Shown piece after piece: positions 14,425 through 24,420 of a stretch of 37,859 nucleotides of DNA. This DNA is from Sphingopyxis sp. L1A2A (GTDB lineage: Bacteria > Pseudomonadota > Alphaproteobacteria > Sphingomonadales > Sphingomonadaceae): assembly GCF_005502465.1 (NCBI RefSeq), contig NZ_SCOT01000030.1, positions 1 through 37,859 on the forward strand, given 5' to 3'. The first letter of the stretch is position 1; every line of letters begins with the position of its first letter. The position numbers and the translations under genes are program-made. The notes under the pieces were generated by a model. That model was given only the letters and a program-made list of their open reading frames with translations, had not been told where the DNA came from and did not search any database.

Positions 14425-15963
14425 ATGCAGCGGTCGTCGGTGACGTGGCGTGGGGCGGTTTGGATGATGGCGGTGCTTGCCGTCGGCGCGGCCAGCACGC
14501 CCGCAGCGGCGCAGTCGGGCACGCTCGACGCGGCGACGCTGGAGGAATATATCGCCTTCCTGTCGTTGCCCAACGATGCGGCGAACCCCGCCGACGCGCT
14601 CGCCAACGCGCGCTTTGTCCAGGCGATGATGCAGCGGCGCGGCATCGCGTCCGAACTGCTCTACGATATCGACCGAAAAGCGCCGCCCGCGGTGTTCGGC
14701 GAGGTGAAAACCCCCGGCGCGACGAAAACGATCGTCTTTTATGCCCATTATGATGGCCAGCCGGTGGTCCCTGAGCGCTGGGCGGCGGGGTTGTCGCCGT
14801 TCCGCCCGGTCGCCATCTCGCGCCCGATCGAACAGGGCGGCACCGTGCTTGGTCCCTGGACGCCCGCGGCGCGCTTCCCCGCCGGCTGGCGGATCGCGGC
14901 GCGCAGCGCGGCCGACGACAAGGCAGGGGTGATGGTCGCGCTCAACGCCTTTCGCGACCCCGCCGGAACCGCCGCGCGGCTCGGCGTGAATGTGAAATTC
15001 TTCTTCGAGGGCGAAGAGGAAAAGGGGTCGCCCCATCTTCGCGCGATCCTGCACGCGCATAGCGAAAAGCTGACCAGCGACCTGTGGGTCATGGTCGACG
15101 GACCGCGGCATACCGCGGGGTACCGCACAATGGTGCTGGGGGTGCGCGGGGTCGTCGATGTCGGCATCACCATTTACGGCGCGAACCGGCCGCTGCACGC
15201 GGGCAATTATGGCAATTGGGCGCCCAACCCGGCGCTGCGGCTCGCAGCGCTCCTCGGCAGTCTGAAGGACGCCGACGGCCGCATCCTGATCCCCGGCTTT
15301 TACGACGATGCGGTCCCCGCAACCGCCGCCGAACTGGCCGAAATCGCCAAGGCGCCGTCGATGGACGCGACGCGGCAGAGTCTGGGCATTGCGCGAACGC
15401 AGGGCGGCGGCAAGCTGCACGGCGAACTGGTGCTGCTGCCGGGGATCGAGATCACCGGGCTGCGCGCCGGGGCCACCGGGGCGAGCGCCGCCAACGTCAT
15501 CCCGACCGAGGCCGAGGCGCGGCTCGACATGCGGCTGGTCAAGGGCGACCGCATCGACCGCCAGCTGGCAAGGCTCGTCCGTTTCGTCGAAGCCAAGGGC
15601 TATTATGTCCTCGACCGCACCCCGACGGCAGAGGAACGGCTGGCGCATCCGCTGATCGCTCGGGTCGTATCGGGCTTTGGCTATGAAGCGCAGCGCACCG
15701 CGCTCGCCGAACCGATGGTGACGCGCGTCAAACATGTGCTCGAAAGCGTCTCGCCCGACCGGCTGGTCGTCGTGCCTTCGACCGGGGGCAGTCTGCCGCT
15801 GTCGCTTTTTGCGAGCGAACTTGGCGCGCCGATGGTGACGATCCCCGTGGTCAACGCCGACAACAACCAGCATGGCGAGAATGAGAATGTCGACCCGGCC
15901 TTCCTCGCCACCGGCATAACCAACATCCGCGCGATCATGGAGGATGATTTTTCGGACCCCTGA
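14425..15963 (+). CDS. Secreted M20 family metallopeptidase
   Basis: This is a di-zinc peptidase of the M20/ArgE-DapE group, 512 aa. The first 30 residues form a signal peptide (WMMAVLAVGAAS, cleavage after AAA-Q), so it is periplasmic or secreted. Metal and catalytic residues are visible: His108 and Asp110 in AHYDGQ, the bridging Asp in SAADDKAG (164-165), the Glu pair in FEGEEEKGS (197-198), Asp225 in MVDGP, and the C-terminal His in NNQHGENEN. A lid domain lies between. I start at ATG 14425, preceded by GGGGAG, because the upstream in-frame extension would put the signal peptide inside. The substrate (a di- or tripeptide, or an acylated amino acid) cannot be read from the sequence. Confidence 0.9.
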   Translation: MQRSSVTWRGAVWMMAVLAVGAASTPAAAQSGTLDAATLEEYIAFLSLPNDAANPADALANARFVQAMMQRRGIASELLYDIDRKAPPAVFGEVKTPGATKTIVFYAHYDGQPVVPERWAAGLSPFRPVAISRPIEQGGTVLGPWTPAARFPAGWRIAARSAADDKAGVMVALNAFRDPAGTAARLGVNVKFFFEGEEEKGSPHLRAILHAHSEKLTSDLWVMVDGPRHTAGYRTMVLGVRGVVDVGITIYGANRPLHAGNYGNWAPNPALRLAALLGSLKDADGRILIPGFYDDAVPATAAELAEIAKAPSMDATRQSLGIARTQGGGKLHGELVLLPGIEITGLRAGATGASAANVIPTEAEARLDMRLVKGDRIDRQLARLVRFVEAKGYYVLDRTPTAEERLAHPLIARVVSGFGYEAQRTALAEPMVTRVKHVLESVSPDRLVVVPSTGGSLPLSLFASELGAPMVTIPVVNADNNQHGENENVDPAFLATGITNIRAIMEDDFSDP

Positions 15964-16067
15964 GCGACGGGTTTTATGTCGGTCCGAACTGGCGCGGCTT
16001 ACGTATGCGCGTTGCAATCATGCCCCCGCTCCGCCATTTCCCCTGTTGGATATCCAAGGGGATTGTG

Positions 16068-17531
16068 GTGAGCGTGAAAGTCGAGACACTGGTGCTGTTC
16101 GGCGCGACGGGCGACCTGGCGCAGCGTATGCTCTTTCCCTCGCTCTACAACCTCCATCTCGATGGGCTGCTCGCCGACGCGCTGACGATCATCGGGTCGG
16201 GGCGCTCGCAGATGGACCGCGCCGCGTTCCACGCCCAGGTCCGCGCGGCGCTGACCGAACATCTCCCCGCCGACCGCGTCGAGCCGGGCATCGTCGATGC
16301 CTTTTTGGCGCGCATCGACTATTGCGCGATCGATGCCGGGGCGGGCACCGGCTATGATGAATTGGCGGCGCTGCTCGGCGGCCGGATGCAGCGGCCGATC
16401 GGCGTGTATCTATCAACCCCGCCGTCGATGTTCGGCCCGATCGCGCAGGGGCTGAGCGCCGCGGGCATCGCGTGCGCCGAATGTCGAATCGCGATGGAAA
16501 AACCGATCGGTCACGACCTTGCCTCGTCGCGCGACGTCAATGCCCAGGTCGGCGACGCCTTTGCCGAGGACCGCGTGTTCCGCATCGACCATTATCTCGG
16601 CAAGGAAACGGTGCAGAATCTGCTCGCGCTGCGCTTTGCCAATATGTTGTTCGAACCGTTGTGGAACGCGCAGGCGATCGACCATGTCCAGATCACCGTC
16701 GCCGAAACCGTCGGGCTGGAGGGCCGCGTGTCCTATTATGACGGGGTCGGCGCATTGAAGGATATGGTCCAGAATCATATGCTGCAATTGCTCGCGATCA
16801 TCGCGATGGAGCCGCCGTCGAGCGTCTCGTCGACCGCAGTGCGCGACGAAAAGGTCAAGCTGCTGCGCTCGCTCCGCCGCATGACCGCCGAAGATGTGAA
16901 GGCGCACAGCGTCAAAGGCCAGTATAGCAGCGGCGCGGTCAACGGCGGCGCGGTGACCGGCTACGCCGACGAGCTCGGCCAGCCGTCGAACACCGAAACC
17001 TTCGTCGCGATCAAGGCGTTCATCGACAATTGGCGGTGGAAGGGCGTGCCCTTTTACCTGCGCACCGGCAAGCGGATGCCCGAACGCAAGTCCGAAGTGC
17101 TGATCCAGTTCAAACCGGTGCCGCACAACATTTTTGCGCGCGTCGGGGCGGGCAAGCTCGACGCCAATATGATGATCATCAACCTCCAGCCCGAGGAAAA
17201 TATCCGGGTCCGGGTGATGGCGAAACAGCCGGGGCTCGACCGCGACGGGGTGAAACTCAAAGAAGTGACGATGGACGTCTCGCTCTCGCACAGCTTTGCC
17301 GGCGAGCGGCGGCGCATTGCTTATGAGCGGCTGCTGCTCGACTTCATCGAGGGCGACCAGACGCTGTTCGTCCGCCGCGACGAGGTCGAGGCGCAGTGGC
17401 AGTGGATCGATTCGATCCGCGACGCCTGGGCCGCCGTCGATATGACGCCGCAGACCTACACCGCGGGCAGCTGGGGCCCATCGAGCGCGATCGCGCTGAT
17501 CGAACGCGACGGGGCGAGCTGGCATGATTGA
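16068..17531 (+). CDS. zwf: Glucose-6-phosphate 1-dehydrogenase
   Basis: Zwf oxidises glucose-6-phosphate to 6-phosphogluconolactone with NADP+ (or NAD+), the entry to the Entner-Doudoroff and pentose-phosphate routes. The 487-aa length is standard. The nucleotide motif GATGDLAQR lies at 12-20, EKPIGHD at 144-150, and the substrate and catalytic motif RIDHYLGKE at 172-180. The C-terminal half keeps the family's VPFYLRTGKRM. I choose GTG at 16068, which has AAGGGG upstream; earlier in-frame starts would add about 20 atypical residues. edd and eda follow in the same direction after a 200-base gap containing a repeat; no 6-phosphogluconolactonase gene is present. Confidence 0.96.
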   Translation: MSVKVETLVLFGATGDLAQRMLFPSLYNLHLDGLLADALTIIGSGRSQMDRAAFHAQVRAALTEHLPADRVEPGIVDAFLARIDYCAIDAGAGTGYDELAALLGGRMQRPIGVYLSTPPSMFGPIAQGLSAAGIACAECRIAMEKPIGHDLASSRDVNAQVGDAFAEDRVFRIDHYLGKETVQNLLALRFANMLFEPLWNAQAIDHVQITVAETVGLEGRVSYYDGVGALKDMVQNHMLQLLAIIAMEPPSSVSSTAVRDEKVKLLRSLRRMTAEDVKAHSVKGQYSSGAVNGGAVTGYADELGQPSNTETFVAIKAFIDNWRWKGVPFYLRTGKRMPERKSEVLIQFKPVPHNIFARVGAGKLDANMMIINLQPEENIRVRVMAKQPGLDRDGVKLKEVTMDVSLSHSFAGERRRIAYERLLLDFIEGDQTLFVRRDEVEAQWQWIDSIRDAWAAVDMTPQTYTAGSWGPSSAIALIERDGASWHD

Positions 17532-17542
17532 GCAGACAAACC

Positions 17543-17720
17543 CCCTCTCCCCTTGCGGGAGAGGGATGCGCAGACTTGGCAGCTTGCTGCCTAGTCGAAG
17601 CTGGGTGAGGGGTTGTGGTCCGCAGGACCGCGCGAGCCTCTGGCTCGCAACCCCTCATCCAACTGCGCCTAGCGCCTCCGGCGCAAGGCTCCGTATCCTT
17701 CTCCCGCAAGGGGAGAAGGG
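17543..17720. repeat. Type-A palindromic repeat between zwf and edd
   Basis: Hairpin arms CCCTCTCCC-cttgc-GGGAGAGGG (17543-17565) and CTTCTCCCGCAAGGGGAGAAG near 17698-17719 flank an inverted inner part: GATGCGCAGACTTGG... and GAAGCTGGGTGAGGGG against CCCCTCATCCAACTGC. It shares block order with the elements at 12.6 and 36.0 kb. It fills the gap where a pgl gene might be expected. Confidence 0.85.
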
Positions 17721-17732
17721 AAAAGGTACAGC

Positions 17733-19574
17733 ATGACCCCCCTCCACCCCACCATCGCCGCGGTCACCGACCGCATCATCGCCCGCAGCGCGCCGCGCCG
17801 CGCCGCGTACCTCGACCTCATGGACCGCCAGCGCGACGCCGGCACCAACCGCGGCAGTCTGTCGTGCGGCAACCTGGCGCACGGCTTTGCCGCGGCGGGC
17901 GACGACAAGGCGGTGATCCGCACCGGCGGCGCGATGAACATCGGCATCGTCACCAGCTATAACGACATGCTCTCGGCGCATCAGCCCTATGGCCGCTACC
18001 CCGAACAGATCAAATTGTTCGCGCGCGAAGTCGCCGCGACCGCGCAGGTCGCGGGCGGCGTCCCGGCGATGTGCGACGGGGTGACGCAGGGGCAGGCGGG
18101 CATGGACCTGTCGCTGTTCAGCCGCGACAATATCGCGCAGGGCACCGTGATCGCGCTCAGCCATGCGATGTTCGAGGGCGCGCTGCTGCTCGGCATCTGC
18201 GACAAGATCGTCCCCGGCCTGCTCATCGGCGCCCTCCGCTTCGGCCATCTGCCACAGATATTGATCCCCGCCGGGCCGATGCCCTCGGGCCTCGCGAACA
18301 AGGAAAAGCAGCGCATCCGCCAGCTTTATGCCGAGGGCAAGGCGACCCGCGACGAACTGCTCGACGCCGAAGCGGCAAGCTATCATGGCGCGGGCACCTG
18401 CACCTTCTATGGCACCGCGAACAGCAACCAGATGATGATGGAACTGATGGGGCTGCACATCCCCGGCAGTGCCTTCACCAACCCTGGCACCAAGCTCCGT
18501 CAGGAACTGACCCGCGCCGCGACGCACCGGGTAGCCGAAATCGGATGGGGCGGTGACGATTATCGCCCGCTGGCGCGCTGCGTCGATGAAAAGGCGATCG
18601 TCAACGCCGCGATCGGCCTGCTCGCGACGGGCGGATCGACCAACCATGCGATCCACCTGCCCGCGATCGCGCGGGCGGCGGGGATCATCATCGACTGGCA
18701 GGATTTTGACGAGCTCAGCCACGCGGTGCCGCTGCTGGCACGCGTTTATCCGAATGGCGCGGGCGACGTGAACAACTTCCACGCCGCGGGCGGCATCGGC
18801 TATGTCGTGCGCGAATTGCTCGATGCCGGGTTGCTGCACGGCGATGTGCTGACCGTCGGCGGCACGATGGCCGACTATGCCGCCGAGCCGGTGCTGGTCG
18901 CCGACGCGCTGCAATGGCAGGCCGCCCCCGCGACCAGCCGCGACGACACGATGCTGCGCCCCGTCGCCGCGCCCTTTTCACTCGACGGCGGGATGCGCCT
19001 GCTCGCGGGCAATCTCGGCCGCGCGATCATCAAGACCAGTGCGGTGGCCGAGGATCGCTGGACGATCGAGGCGCCGTGCCGGATTTTCGACAATCAGGAT
19101 GCGGTGCTGGCGGCGTTCAAGGCGGGCGAACTCGAACAGGACGTCATCGTCGTCGTGCGCTTTCAGGGGCCGCGCGCCAACGGCATGCCCGAGCTGCACA
19201 AACTGACCCCCGCGCTCGGTGTGTTGCAAGACCGCGGTTTCCGCGTCGCCCTGCTCACCGACGGCCGCATGTCCGGCGCCAGCGGCAAGGTGCCCGCGGT
19301 CATCCATCTGTCGCCGGAGGCCTTGCCGGGCCCCGACGGCGTCAGCGGCCCGCTCGCCTTCCTCGCCGACGGCGACATCGTCCGCGTCTGCGCCCGCCAA
19401 GGCGAGGTGCTCGCACTCGTCGATCCTGCGATCTGGGCTGCGCGCTCGCCCGCCGTCGCCCCGCCGCCTGCGCTGGGCGTCGGCCGCGAATTGTTCGCCC
19501 TGTTCCGCCACCACGCCGACGAAGCCGAAAAGGGCGGGTCGGCGGTCCTTGCTGCTATGGAGTCCGTCATTTGA
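17733..19574 (+). CDS. edd: Phosphogluconate dehydratase
   Basis: Edd dehydrates 6-phosphogluconate to 2-keto-3-deoxy-6-phosphogluconate, the defining Entner-Doudoroff step. It belongs to the IlvD/Edd family with a [4Fe-4S] cluster. The 613-aa length is typical. Candidate cluster cysteines are Cys45 (SLSCGN), Cys114 ([14 protein letters not shown]) and Cys156 (GICDK). The family signature near the C-terminus, [22 protein letters not shown], is intact. ATG 17733 starts just after the repeat; GAAAAGGTAC is the probable ribosome binding site. eda overlaps the stop codon as TTGA, so the two are translationally coupled. Confidence 0.97.
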   Translation: MTPLHPTIAAVTDRIIARSAPRRAAYLDLMDRQRDAGTNRGSLSCGNLAHGFAAAGDDKAVIRTGGAMNIGIVTSYNDMLSAHQPYGRYPEQIKLFAREVAATAQVAGGVPAMCDGVTQGQAGMDLSLFSRDNIAQGTVIALSHAMFEGALLLGICDKIVPGLLIGALRFGHLPQILIPAGPMPSGLANKEKQRIRQLYAEGKATRDELLDAEAASYHGAGTCTFYGTANSNQMMMELMGLHIPGSAFTNPGTKLRQELTRAATHRVAEIGWGGDDYRPLARCVDEKAIVNAAIGLLATGGSTNHAIHLPAIARAAGIIIDWQDFDELSHAVPLLARVYPNGAGDVNNFHAAGGIGYVVRELLDAGLLHGDVLTVGGTMADYAAEPVLVADALQWQAAPATSRDDTMLRPVAAPFSLDGGMRLLAGNLGRAIIKTSAVAEDRWTIEAPCRIFDNQDAVLAAFKAGELEQDVIVVVRFQGPRANGMPELHKLTPALGVLQDRGFRVALLTDGRMSGASGKVPAVIHLSPEALPGPDGVSGPLAFLADGDIVRVCARQGEVLALVDPAIWAARSPAVAPPPALGVGRELFALFRHHADEAEKGGSAVLAAMESVI

Positions 19575-20188
19575 GCCAATCCATCGACCAGATCATGCGC
19601 CTCGCGCCCGTCATCCCGGTGATCGTCATCGACCGGGTCGAGGACGCGGTGCCGATGGCCGAGGCGCTCGTCGCGGGCGGGCTGACGGTGCTCGAAGTCA
19701 CCCTGCGCACCCCGGCCGGGCTCGACGCGATCGCGGCGATGAAACGCGTCAAGGGCGCGGTCGTCGGCGCAGGCACCGTGCTCGATCCCGCGATGCTGGC
19801 CGCGGCGATCCATGCCGGCGCCGAGTTCATCGTCTCGCCGGGGCTCACCGACAATCTGGGCAAAGCCGCCGTCGCCAGCGGCATTCCGTTCCTGCCCGGC
19901 ACCGCCAACGCCGGCGACATCATGCGCGGCATGGACCTTGGCCTCGACCGCTTCAAATTCTTCCCTGCGGCGACCAGCGGCGGCATCCCGGCGCTCAAGG
20001 CGCTCGCTGGACCCTTCGGCCAAGCGCGCTTCTGCCCGACCGGCGGGATCAGCCTCGCGACCGCGCCCGACTGGCTCGCGCTCGAAGCGGTGCTGTGCGT
20101 CGGCGGCAGCTGGGTCGTCCCGTCGGGGCCGCTCGACCCGGCCCGGATCGAGGCACTGGCAAGCGAAGCGGCAGCGCTCAAAGCCTGA
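19571..20188 (+). CDS. eda: KHG/KDPG aldolase
   Basis: Eda splits 2-keto-3-deoxy-6-phosphogluconate into pyruvate and glyceraldehyde-3-phosphate, completing the Entner-Doudoroff pathway. It is a class I aldolase with a TIM barrel. The 205-aa product has Glu42 and Arg46 in [11 protein letters not shown], the phosphate loop GAGTVL (66-71), the Schiff-base Lys129 in DRFKFFPA, and FCPTGGIS in the C-terminal half. I choose the TTG start at 19571 overlapping the edd stop, which gives the normal family length; an internal ATG seven codons later (MRLAPVIPV) is the alternative. Confidence 0.95.
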   Translation: MSQSIDQIMRLAPVIPVIVIDRVEDAVPMAEALVAGGLTVLEVTLRTPAGLDAIAAMKRVKGAVVGAGTVLDPAMLAAAIHAGAEFIVSPGLTDNLGKAAVASGIPFLPGTANAGDIMRGMDLGLDRFKFFPAATSGGIPALKALAGPFGQARFCPTGGISLATAPDWLALEAVLCVGGSWVVPSGPLDPARIEALASEAAALKA

Positions 20189-20189
20189 T

Positions 20190-20277
20190 CGTCATCCCAG
20201 CGAAAGCTGGGATCGCTGCCGGTCTTTTCCTTCGTCGCTGCGCAAACCGCCAGCGGTCCCAGCTTTCGCTGGGACGA
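20190..20277. repeat. Palindromic repeat, type D
   Basis: The left arm has CCCAGCGAAAGCTGGG just after CGTCAT, and the right arm has CCCAGCTTTCGCTGGGACGA. Each arm is a hairpin and the two arms are inverted copies. The element lies between eda and the HAD-acyltransferase gene and may form the eda terminator. The remaining bases to 20361 hold only the next gene's leader. Confidence 0.8.
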
Positions 20278-20361
20278 ATAATGGCCGCATTGATTAACCC
20301 CATCTTACCTGCCATCGTGCAGGGATAAGGCGGCAAACAAGCCGCCCGTGGGGAGATGCGC

Positions 20362-21954
20362 GTGCCAAGACCGCAACCGCATTTGGAAGAAGTACTCGCG
20401 TCCGAACCCGGATCGCATATCGCCGCCCTGTTCGATTTCGACGGCACGATCATCTCGGGCTATTCGGCGACCGCGATGCTGCGCGAGAAATTTCAGCGCC
20501 GTGAAATGTCGATGGAAGAGATTGCCGAGACCGCGCAGGTCATTGCGCAGCACAGCCTCGGCACCATCGGCTTTTCCGGGCTGATGTCGGGCGCCGCGAA
20601 ATTCATGAAAGGCGTCGAGGAAGAGAGTTTCACCCAATTCGGCGAAGAGCTCTACAAAAAGCATATCGCGCGGAAGATATATCCCGAAACCCGCGCGATC
20701 ATCGAAGCGCATCAGGCGAAGGGCCACCGCGTCGCGATCATCTCGTCGGCGACGATCTACCAGATCGAACCGACCGCGCGCGACCTCGGCATCACCGACA
20801 TCAAATGCTCGGCCTATGAAATCGAGGACGGCGTCTTCACCGGCGACATCATCCGCCCGCTGTGCTTCGGCGAGGGCAAGGTGCTGGCGGCCGAGGAACT
20901 TGCCGCCGAATATGGCCTCGATCTCGATCAGAGCTTTTTCTATTCGGACAGCGACGACGACATCGAACTGCTCGAACGCGTCGGCAAACCGCGCCCGCTC
21001 AATCCCAATTTGAAACTGAAAGCGATTGCCGAGGAAAATGGCTGGCCGGTCCAGCGGTTCGGCAGCCGCGGCACGCCGTCGTGGGTCGATTACACCCGCA
21101 CCATCTACGCCACCGGTTCGCTCGTCGGCGCCTTCGCTGCGGGGCTGCCGATCTGGGCGCTCACCCGCTCGCAGCGCGAGGCCGCAAATTTCTCGATCGG
21201 ACTGTTCGGCGATTTCGCCACCGCGATCACCGGGGTCGAGCTCGAGGTCGAGGACGAAAAGAATCTGTGGTCCTCGCGCCCCTGCGTTTTCATCTTCAAC
21301 CACCAGAGCAAGGCCGATGTGATGATCCTGGCCAAGCTCATCCGCCGCGATATGGGCGGGGTGGGCAAGAAAGAGATCAAGAATATCCCCATCCTGGGGA
21401 AGCTGATGGAATGGGGCGGCACCGTCTTCGTCGACCGCGCCGACGGCAAGAGCGCGATCAAGGCAATGGAGCCGCTGGTCGACGCGATCAAGATCGAGGG
21501 CAAATCAATCTGCATCTCGCCCGAAGGCACGCGCAGCCTGACCCCGAAGCTCGAGCCCTTCAAAAAGGGCGCGTTCCACCTGGCGATGCAGGCGGGGGTG
21601 CCGATCGTCCCGATCGTCATCCATAATGCGACCGACGTCGCGCCGAAGAACGAGTTTGTGATGCGCCCCGCGACGGTGCGCGTCACCGTGCTGCCGCCGG
21701 TCGACACGTCGAAATGGAGCGCGCGGACGATGGGCAATCATGTCCGCGACGTCCGCAACATGTTCCTGCGCACGCTGGGCCAGCCCGAGGAAAGCGTTGC
21801 GGAATCGGTGGCGAAGGAACCCGCGGCCGAGGCTGCCGCGCCCGAAGCCAAAGCCGAAAAGGCGAAACCGAAAAAGGCCGCGGCGAAGAAAACCGCCGTG
21901 AAGGGAAAGGCACCCGCCAAGAAAGCCTCCCCGCGAAAGGGAAGGGCGGCCTAG
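20362..21954 (+). CDS. HAD-IB phosphatase/1-acylglycerol-3-phosphate acyltransferase fusion (PlsC-like)
   Basis: A two-domain protein of about 530 residues. The N-terminal HAD domain has the nucleophile motif DFDGT (25-29), SSAT (128-131), Lys in FGEGK (about 172) and SDSDDD (195-200), a full SerB-type set. The C-terminal acyltransferase has NHQSKAD (HX4D, 313-319), VFVDRADG near 356 and PEGTRS (387-392), as in lysophosphatidic acid acyltransferases. A hydrophobic stretch near 250-268 may anchor it. The last 50 or so residues are a Lys/Ala/Pro-rich tail. GGGGAG lies directly against the ATG at 20356 but six bases from GTG 20362, so I favour the GTG. The HAD domain may dephosphorylate a lipid phosphate; that is inference. 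plsB follows. Confidence 0.9.
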   Translation: MPRPQPHLEEVLASEPGSHIAALFDFDGTIISGYSATAMLREKFQRREMSMEEIAETAQVIAQHSLGTIGFSGLMSGAAKFMKGVEEESFTQFGEELYKKHIARKIYPETRAIIEAHQAKGHRVAIISSATIYQIEPTARDLGITDIKCSAYEIEDGVFTGDIIRPLCFGEGKVLAAEELAAEYGLDLDQSFFYSDSDDDIELLERVGKPRPLNPNLKLKAIAEENGWPVQRFGSRGTPSWVDYTRTIYATGSLVGAFAAGLPIWALTRSQREAANFSIGLFGDFATAITGVELEVEDEKNLWSSRPCVFIFNHQSKADVMILAKLIRRDMGGVGKKEIKNIPILGKLMEWGGTVFVDRADGKSAIKAMEPLVDAIKIEGKSICISPEGTRSLTPKLEPFKKGAFHLAMQAGVPIVPIVIHNATDVAPKNEFVMRPATVRVTVLPPVDTSKWSARTMGNHVRDVRNMFLRTLGQPEESVAESVAKEPAAEAAAPEAKAEKAKPKKAAAKKTAVKGKAPAKKASPRKGRAA

Positions 21955-21968
21955 CGCATGTTTCACCT

Positions 21969-22044
21969 CGTCATTGCGAGCGGAGCGAAGCAATCCAGTG
22001 TGGGGCAAACCGCCCTGGATTGCTTCGCTTCGCTCGCAATGACG
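21969..22044. repeat. Palindromic repeat, type B
   Basis: CGTCATTGCGAGCGGAGCG at the left and CGCTTCGCTCGCAATGACG at the right are inverted copies around CAATCCAG/CTGGATTG. The element ends about ten bases before the plsB ribosome binding site (GTAGGAGC), so a folded transcript could affect plsB translation. Confidence 0.88.
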
Positions 22045-22060
22045 GAGGAGGCGTAGGAGC

Positions 22061-24400
22061 ATGGCCGACGGAACGCCCCGCCCGCCCGTCGCAACGGAGG
22101 ACGCGGCCGACCGGCTCTATATCATCGACGCGCGCAACGGGGTCGAGCGGCAGCTGCTGCTCGACTGGGTTCACGCCACCGCTGGCGATAAAGACCCTCA
22201 ATGGGCCAGCCTCGCGATCGAGGATGACGATCACGCCCTGCCGCTCGAAACCCTCCGTGCGCGGCTCGACGGGCAGCCGTCGCGGCTGGTGGTGCCGCTG
22301 CGCGTGGCGTGGCGCATCCCGGGGTTCGATCGCGACCGCGCGCTCAAATTCCGCCACATATTGTTCGGTGATCCGCGCCATCCCGGTTCGCTCCGCGCGC
22401 GGCTGATCCTGCTCCGCGACCGCCGCCGGGCGCAGATATTGGTTGGCGAGGCGGCGACGCTCGATGCGTTGCGCGACCGGTTCGCGGCGCAAACCGGCGG
22501 CGGCGACGCGGCTGGCCCCGACGGCGCCGAATTTGCGGGCTTCGTCGCTCGGCAGGCGGGACTCGCGCTCGACGTCGCCGAGCGCGGCATCCGCGGCACC
22601 CGCTACAAGGTGCCGCGCTTCGTCGCCGACGGCCTGCGCACCAGCCCCAAATTCCGCGCCGCGCTCGCCGAGCTGTCCGAGGCGACCGGCCGCCCGGTCG
22701 CCGAGCTTTTCCGCGAAGCCCGCCCGCTGATGAAGGAAGTCATCGCGCGGCCCAGCGCGCTGTTCCTCGACCTGCGCGCCCGGCTCGACCGCATGATGTT
22801 CGGTGGCTATGCGCCCGAGATGGAGGTCGACGCGGCCGAGCTGGCGCGGCTGCGCGCGATCCTGCGCGAACATCCGACCGCGATCCTCTTCACGCACAAA
22901 ACCTATATCGATGGCGCGACCCCCAGCCGCCTCACCTATGAAAACGACATGCCGATGCTGCACAGCTTCGGCGGCGCCAATCTCGACTTCGCGGTGATGG
23001 GCGAATTTTTCCGCCGCTCGGGCATGATCTTCATCCGCCGCAGCTTTCAGGATCAGCCGGTCTATAAACTCGTGCTGCGCCATTATATCGCCTGGCTGCT
23101 CGCCAAGCGTTTCCCCTTGAGCTGGGCGTTCGAGGGCACCCGCTCGCGGCTCGGCAAGCTGATGCCGCCCAAATATGGGCTGATGAAATATGTCCTCGAC
23201 GCCGCGCATGCGACGGGGACGCGCGGGGTGCATTTCGTCCCCTTCGTCACCAGCTTCGACCTGATCCGCGATGTCGAGGAATATGCCGCCGAACAGACCG
23301 GGCGCAACAAAAAGCCCGAGAGCCTGTCGTGGTTCCTCGGCTATATGAAAAGCCTGAAGGAACCCTCGGGCCGCATCCGGCTCGACATCGGCAATCCGGT
23401 GGTCATCGACACCGCCCCCGGCGCCGACGACAAGCGCGCGCTCGAAAAGATCGCCTTTGCCGTGGCGGTCGAGGCGAACCGCGTCACCCCGCTCACCGTC
23501 ACCTCGGTGATGTGCCTGATCCTGCTCGGCATGGCGCCGCGCGGCGCCACCGCCGCCGAAGTGCTCGGGGCGCTCGCCGCGGTGACCGACTGGGCGCGCG
23601 CCCGCAGCATCCGGATCAGCAGCGAACTCGCCAGCGGTGATCGCGCTGCGCTGGCGGTAACGGTCGATACGCTGGTCGAAAGCGGGCTGCTGACGCGCTA
23701 CGAAGCGGGCAGCGAGCGCGTCTATTCGATCGACCCCGCCAAACATCCGATGGCGAGTTATTATCGCAACATCGTCGCGCATCATTTCCTCGACCGCGCG
23801 ATGATCGAGCTGGCGCTGTTCGAGCTGCGCGATGCCGACAGCGGCGATGCAACCGCGGCCTTCTGGGCCAGGATCGACCGGCTGCGCGACCTGTTCAAAT
23901 TTGAATTCTTCTACCCGCCGCGCGACGAGCATATGGCCGCACTGCGCGCCGAACTCGAACGCATCGACCCGGTCTGGGACCGCCGCCTCGCCAGCGGCGA
24001 CCGCGGCATCGCGCAACTGCTGCGCCGCTGCCAGCCGGTCGTCGGCCACGCGATCCTGCTGCCCTTTGCCGAGGCTTATTCGGTCGTCGCCGACCGGCTC
24101 GCGCGCGCGAAACCGGGCGAGGCGGTCGATGACAAGGTCTTGCTCGACGCCGCGCTGACCGAGGGCAAACAGGCCTATCTGCTGCGCCGGATCAGCAGCG
24201 AGGCGGCGATCGGCAAATTGCTGTTCGCCAACGGCCTGTCGCTGATGCGCCATATGGGGCTGGCCGAGGCCGCGACCCCCGACATCCTCGCCGCGCGCCG
24301 CGCGTTGCTGACGGAACTGCGCGGGCTGGCGAACGTGATGGAAACGATGCGCTTGTCGACCGTGGCGCTGGCGGATCGGCTGCCGGGGATGGGGGAATGA
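22061..24400 (+). CDS. plsB: Glycerol-3-phosphate 1-O-acyltransferase, PlsB type
   Basis: PlsB transfers an acyl group to the sn-1 position of glycerol-3-phosphate at the inner membrane, the first step of phospholipid and triacylglycerol synthesis. The 779-aa length fits the PlsB family, not the short PlsY. The acyltransferase domain contains block I THKTYIDG (His279, Asp284), GMIFIRRSF (321-329) and block III FEGTRSRLGK (357-366), followed by PKYGLMKYV. N-terminal and C-terminal extensions of about 250 and 350 residues are usual for the family. ATG 22061 has TAGGAGC upstream. It lies between the HAD-PlsC fusion and the wax-ester synthase gene, all co-directional. Confidence 0.93.
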   Translation: MADGTPRPPVATEDAADRLYIIDARNGVERQLLLDWVHATAGDKDPQWASLAIEDDDHALPLETLRARLDGQPSRLVVPLRVAWRIPGFDRDRALKFRHILFGDPRHPGSLRARLILLRDRRRAQILVGEAATLDALRDRFAAQTGGGDAAGPDGAEFAGFVARQAGLALDVAERGIRGTRYKVPRFVADGLRTSPKFRAALAELSEATGRPVAELFREARPLMKEVIARPSALFLDLRARLDRMMFGGYAPEMEVDAAELARLRAILREHPTAILFTHKTYIDGATPSRLTYENDMPMLHSFGGANLDFAVMGEFFRRSGMIFIRRSFQDQPVYKLVLRHYIAWLLAKRFPLSWAFEGTRSRLGKLMPPKYGLMKYVLDAAHATGTRGVHFVPFVTSFDLIRDVEEYAAEQTGRNKKPESLSWFLGYMKSLKEPSGRIRLDIGNPVVIDTAPGADDKRALEKIAFAVAVEANRVTPLTVTSVMCLILLGMAPRGATAAEVLGALAAVTDWARARSIRISSELASGDRAALAVTVDTLVESGLLTRYEAGSERVYSIDPAKHPMASYYRNIVAHHFLDRAMIELALFELRDADSGDATAAFWARIDRLRDLFKFEFFYPPRDEHMAALRAELERIDPVWDRRLASGDRGIAQLLRRCQPVVGHAILLPFAEAYSVVADRLARAKPGEAVDDKVLLDAALTEGKQAYLLRRISSEAAIGKLLFANGLSLMRHMGLAEAATPDILAARRALLTELRGLANVMETMRLSTVALADRLPGMGE

Positions 24401-24420
24401 ACATGCCGCCTCCCATTTTT

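Noticed and set aside
21971..24253. 760-aa minus-strand ORF opposite plsB
   Set aside because: It is a shadow of plsB of the same kind; it runs into the type-B repeat and has no recognisable protein features.
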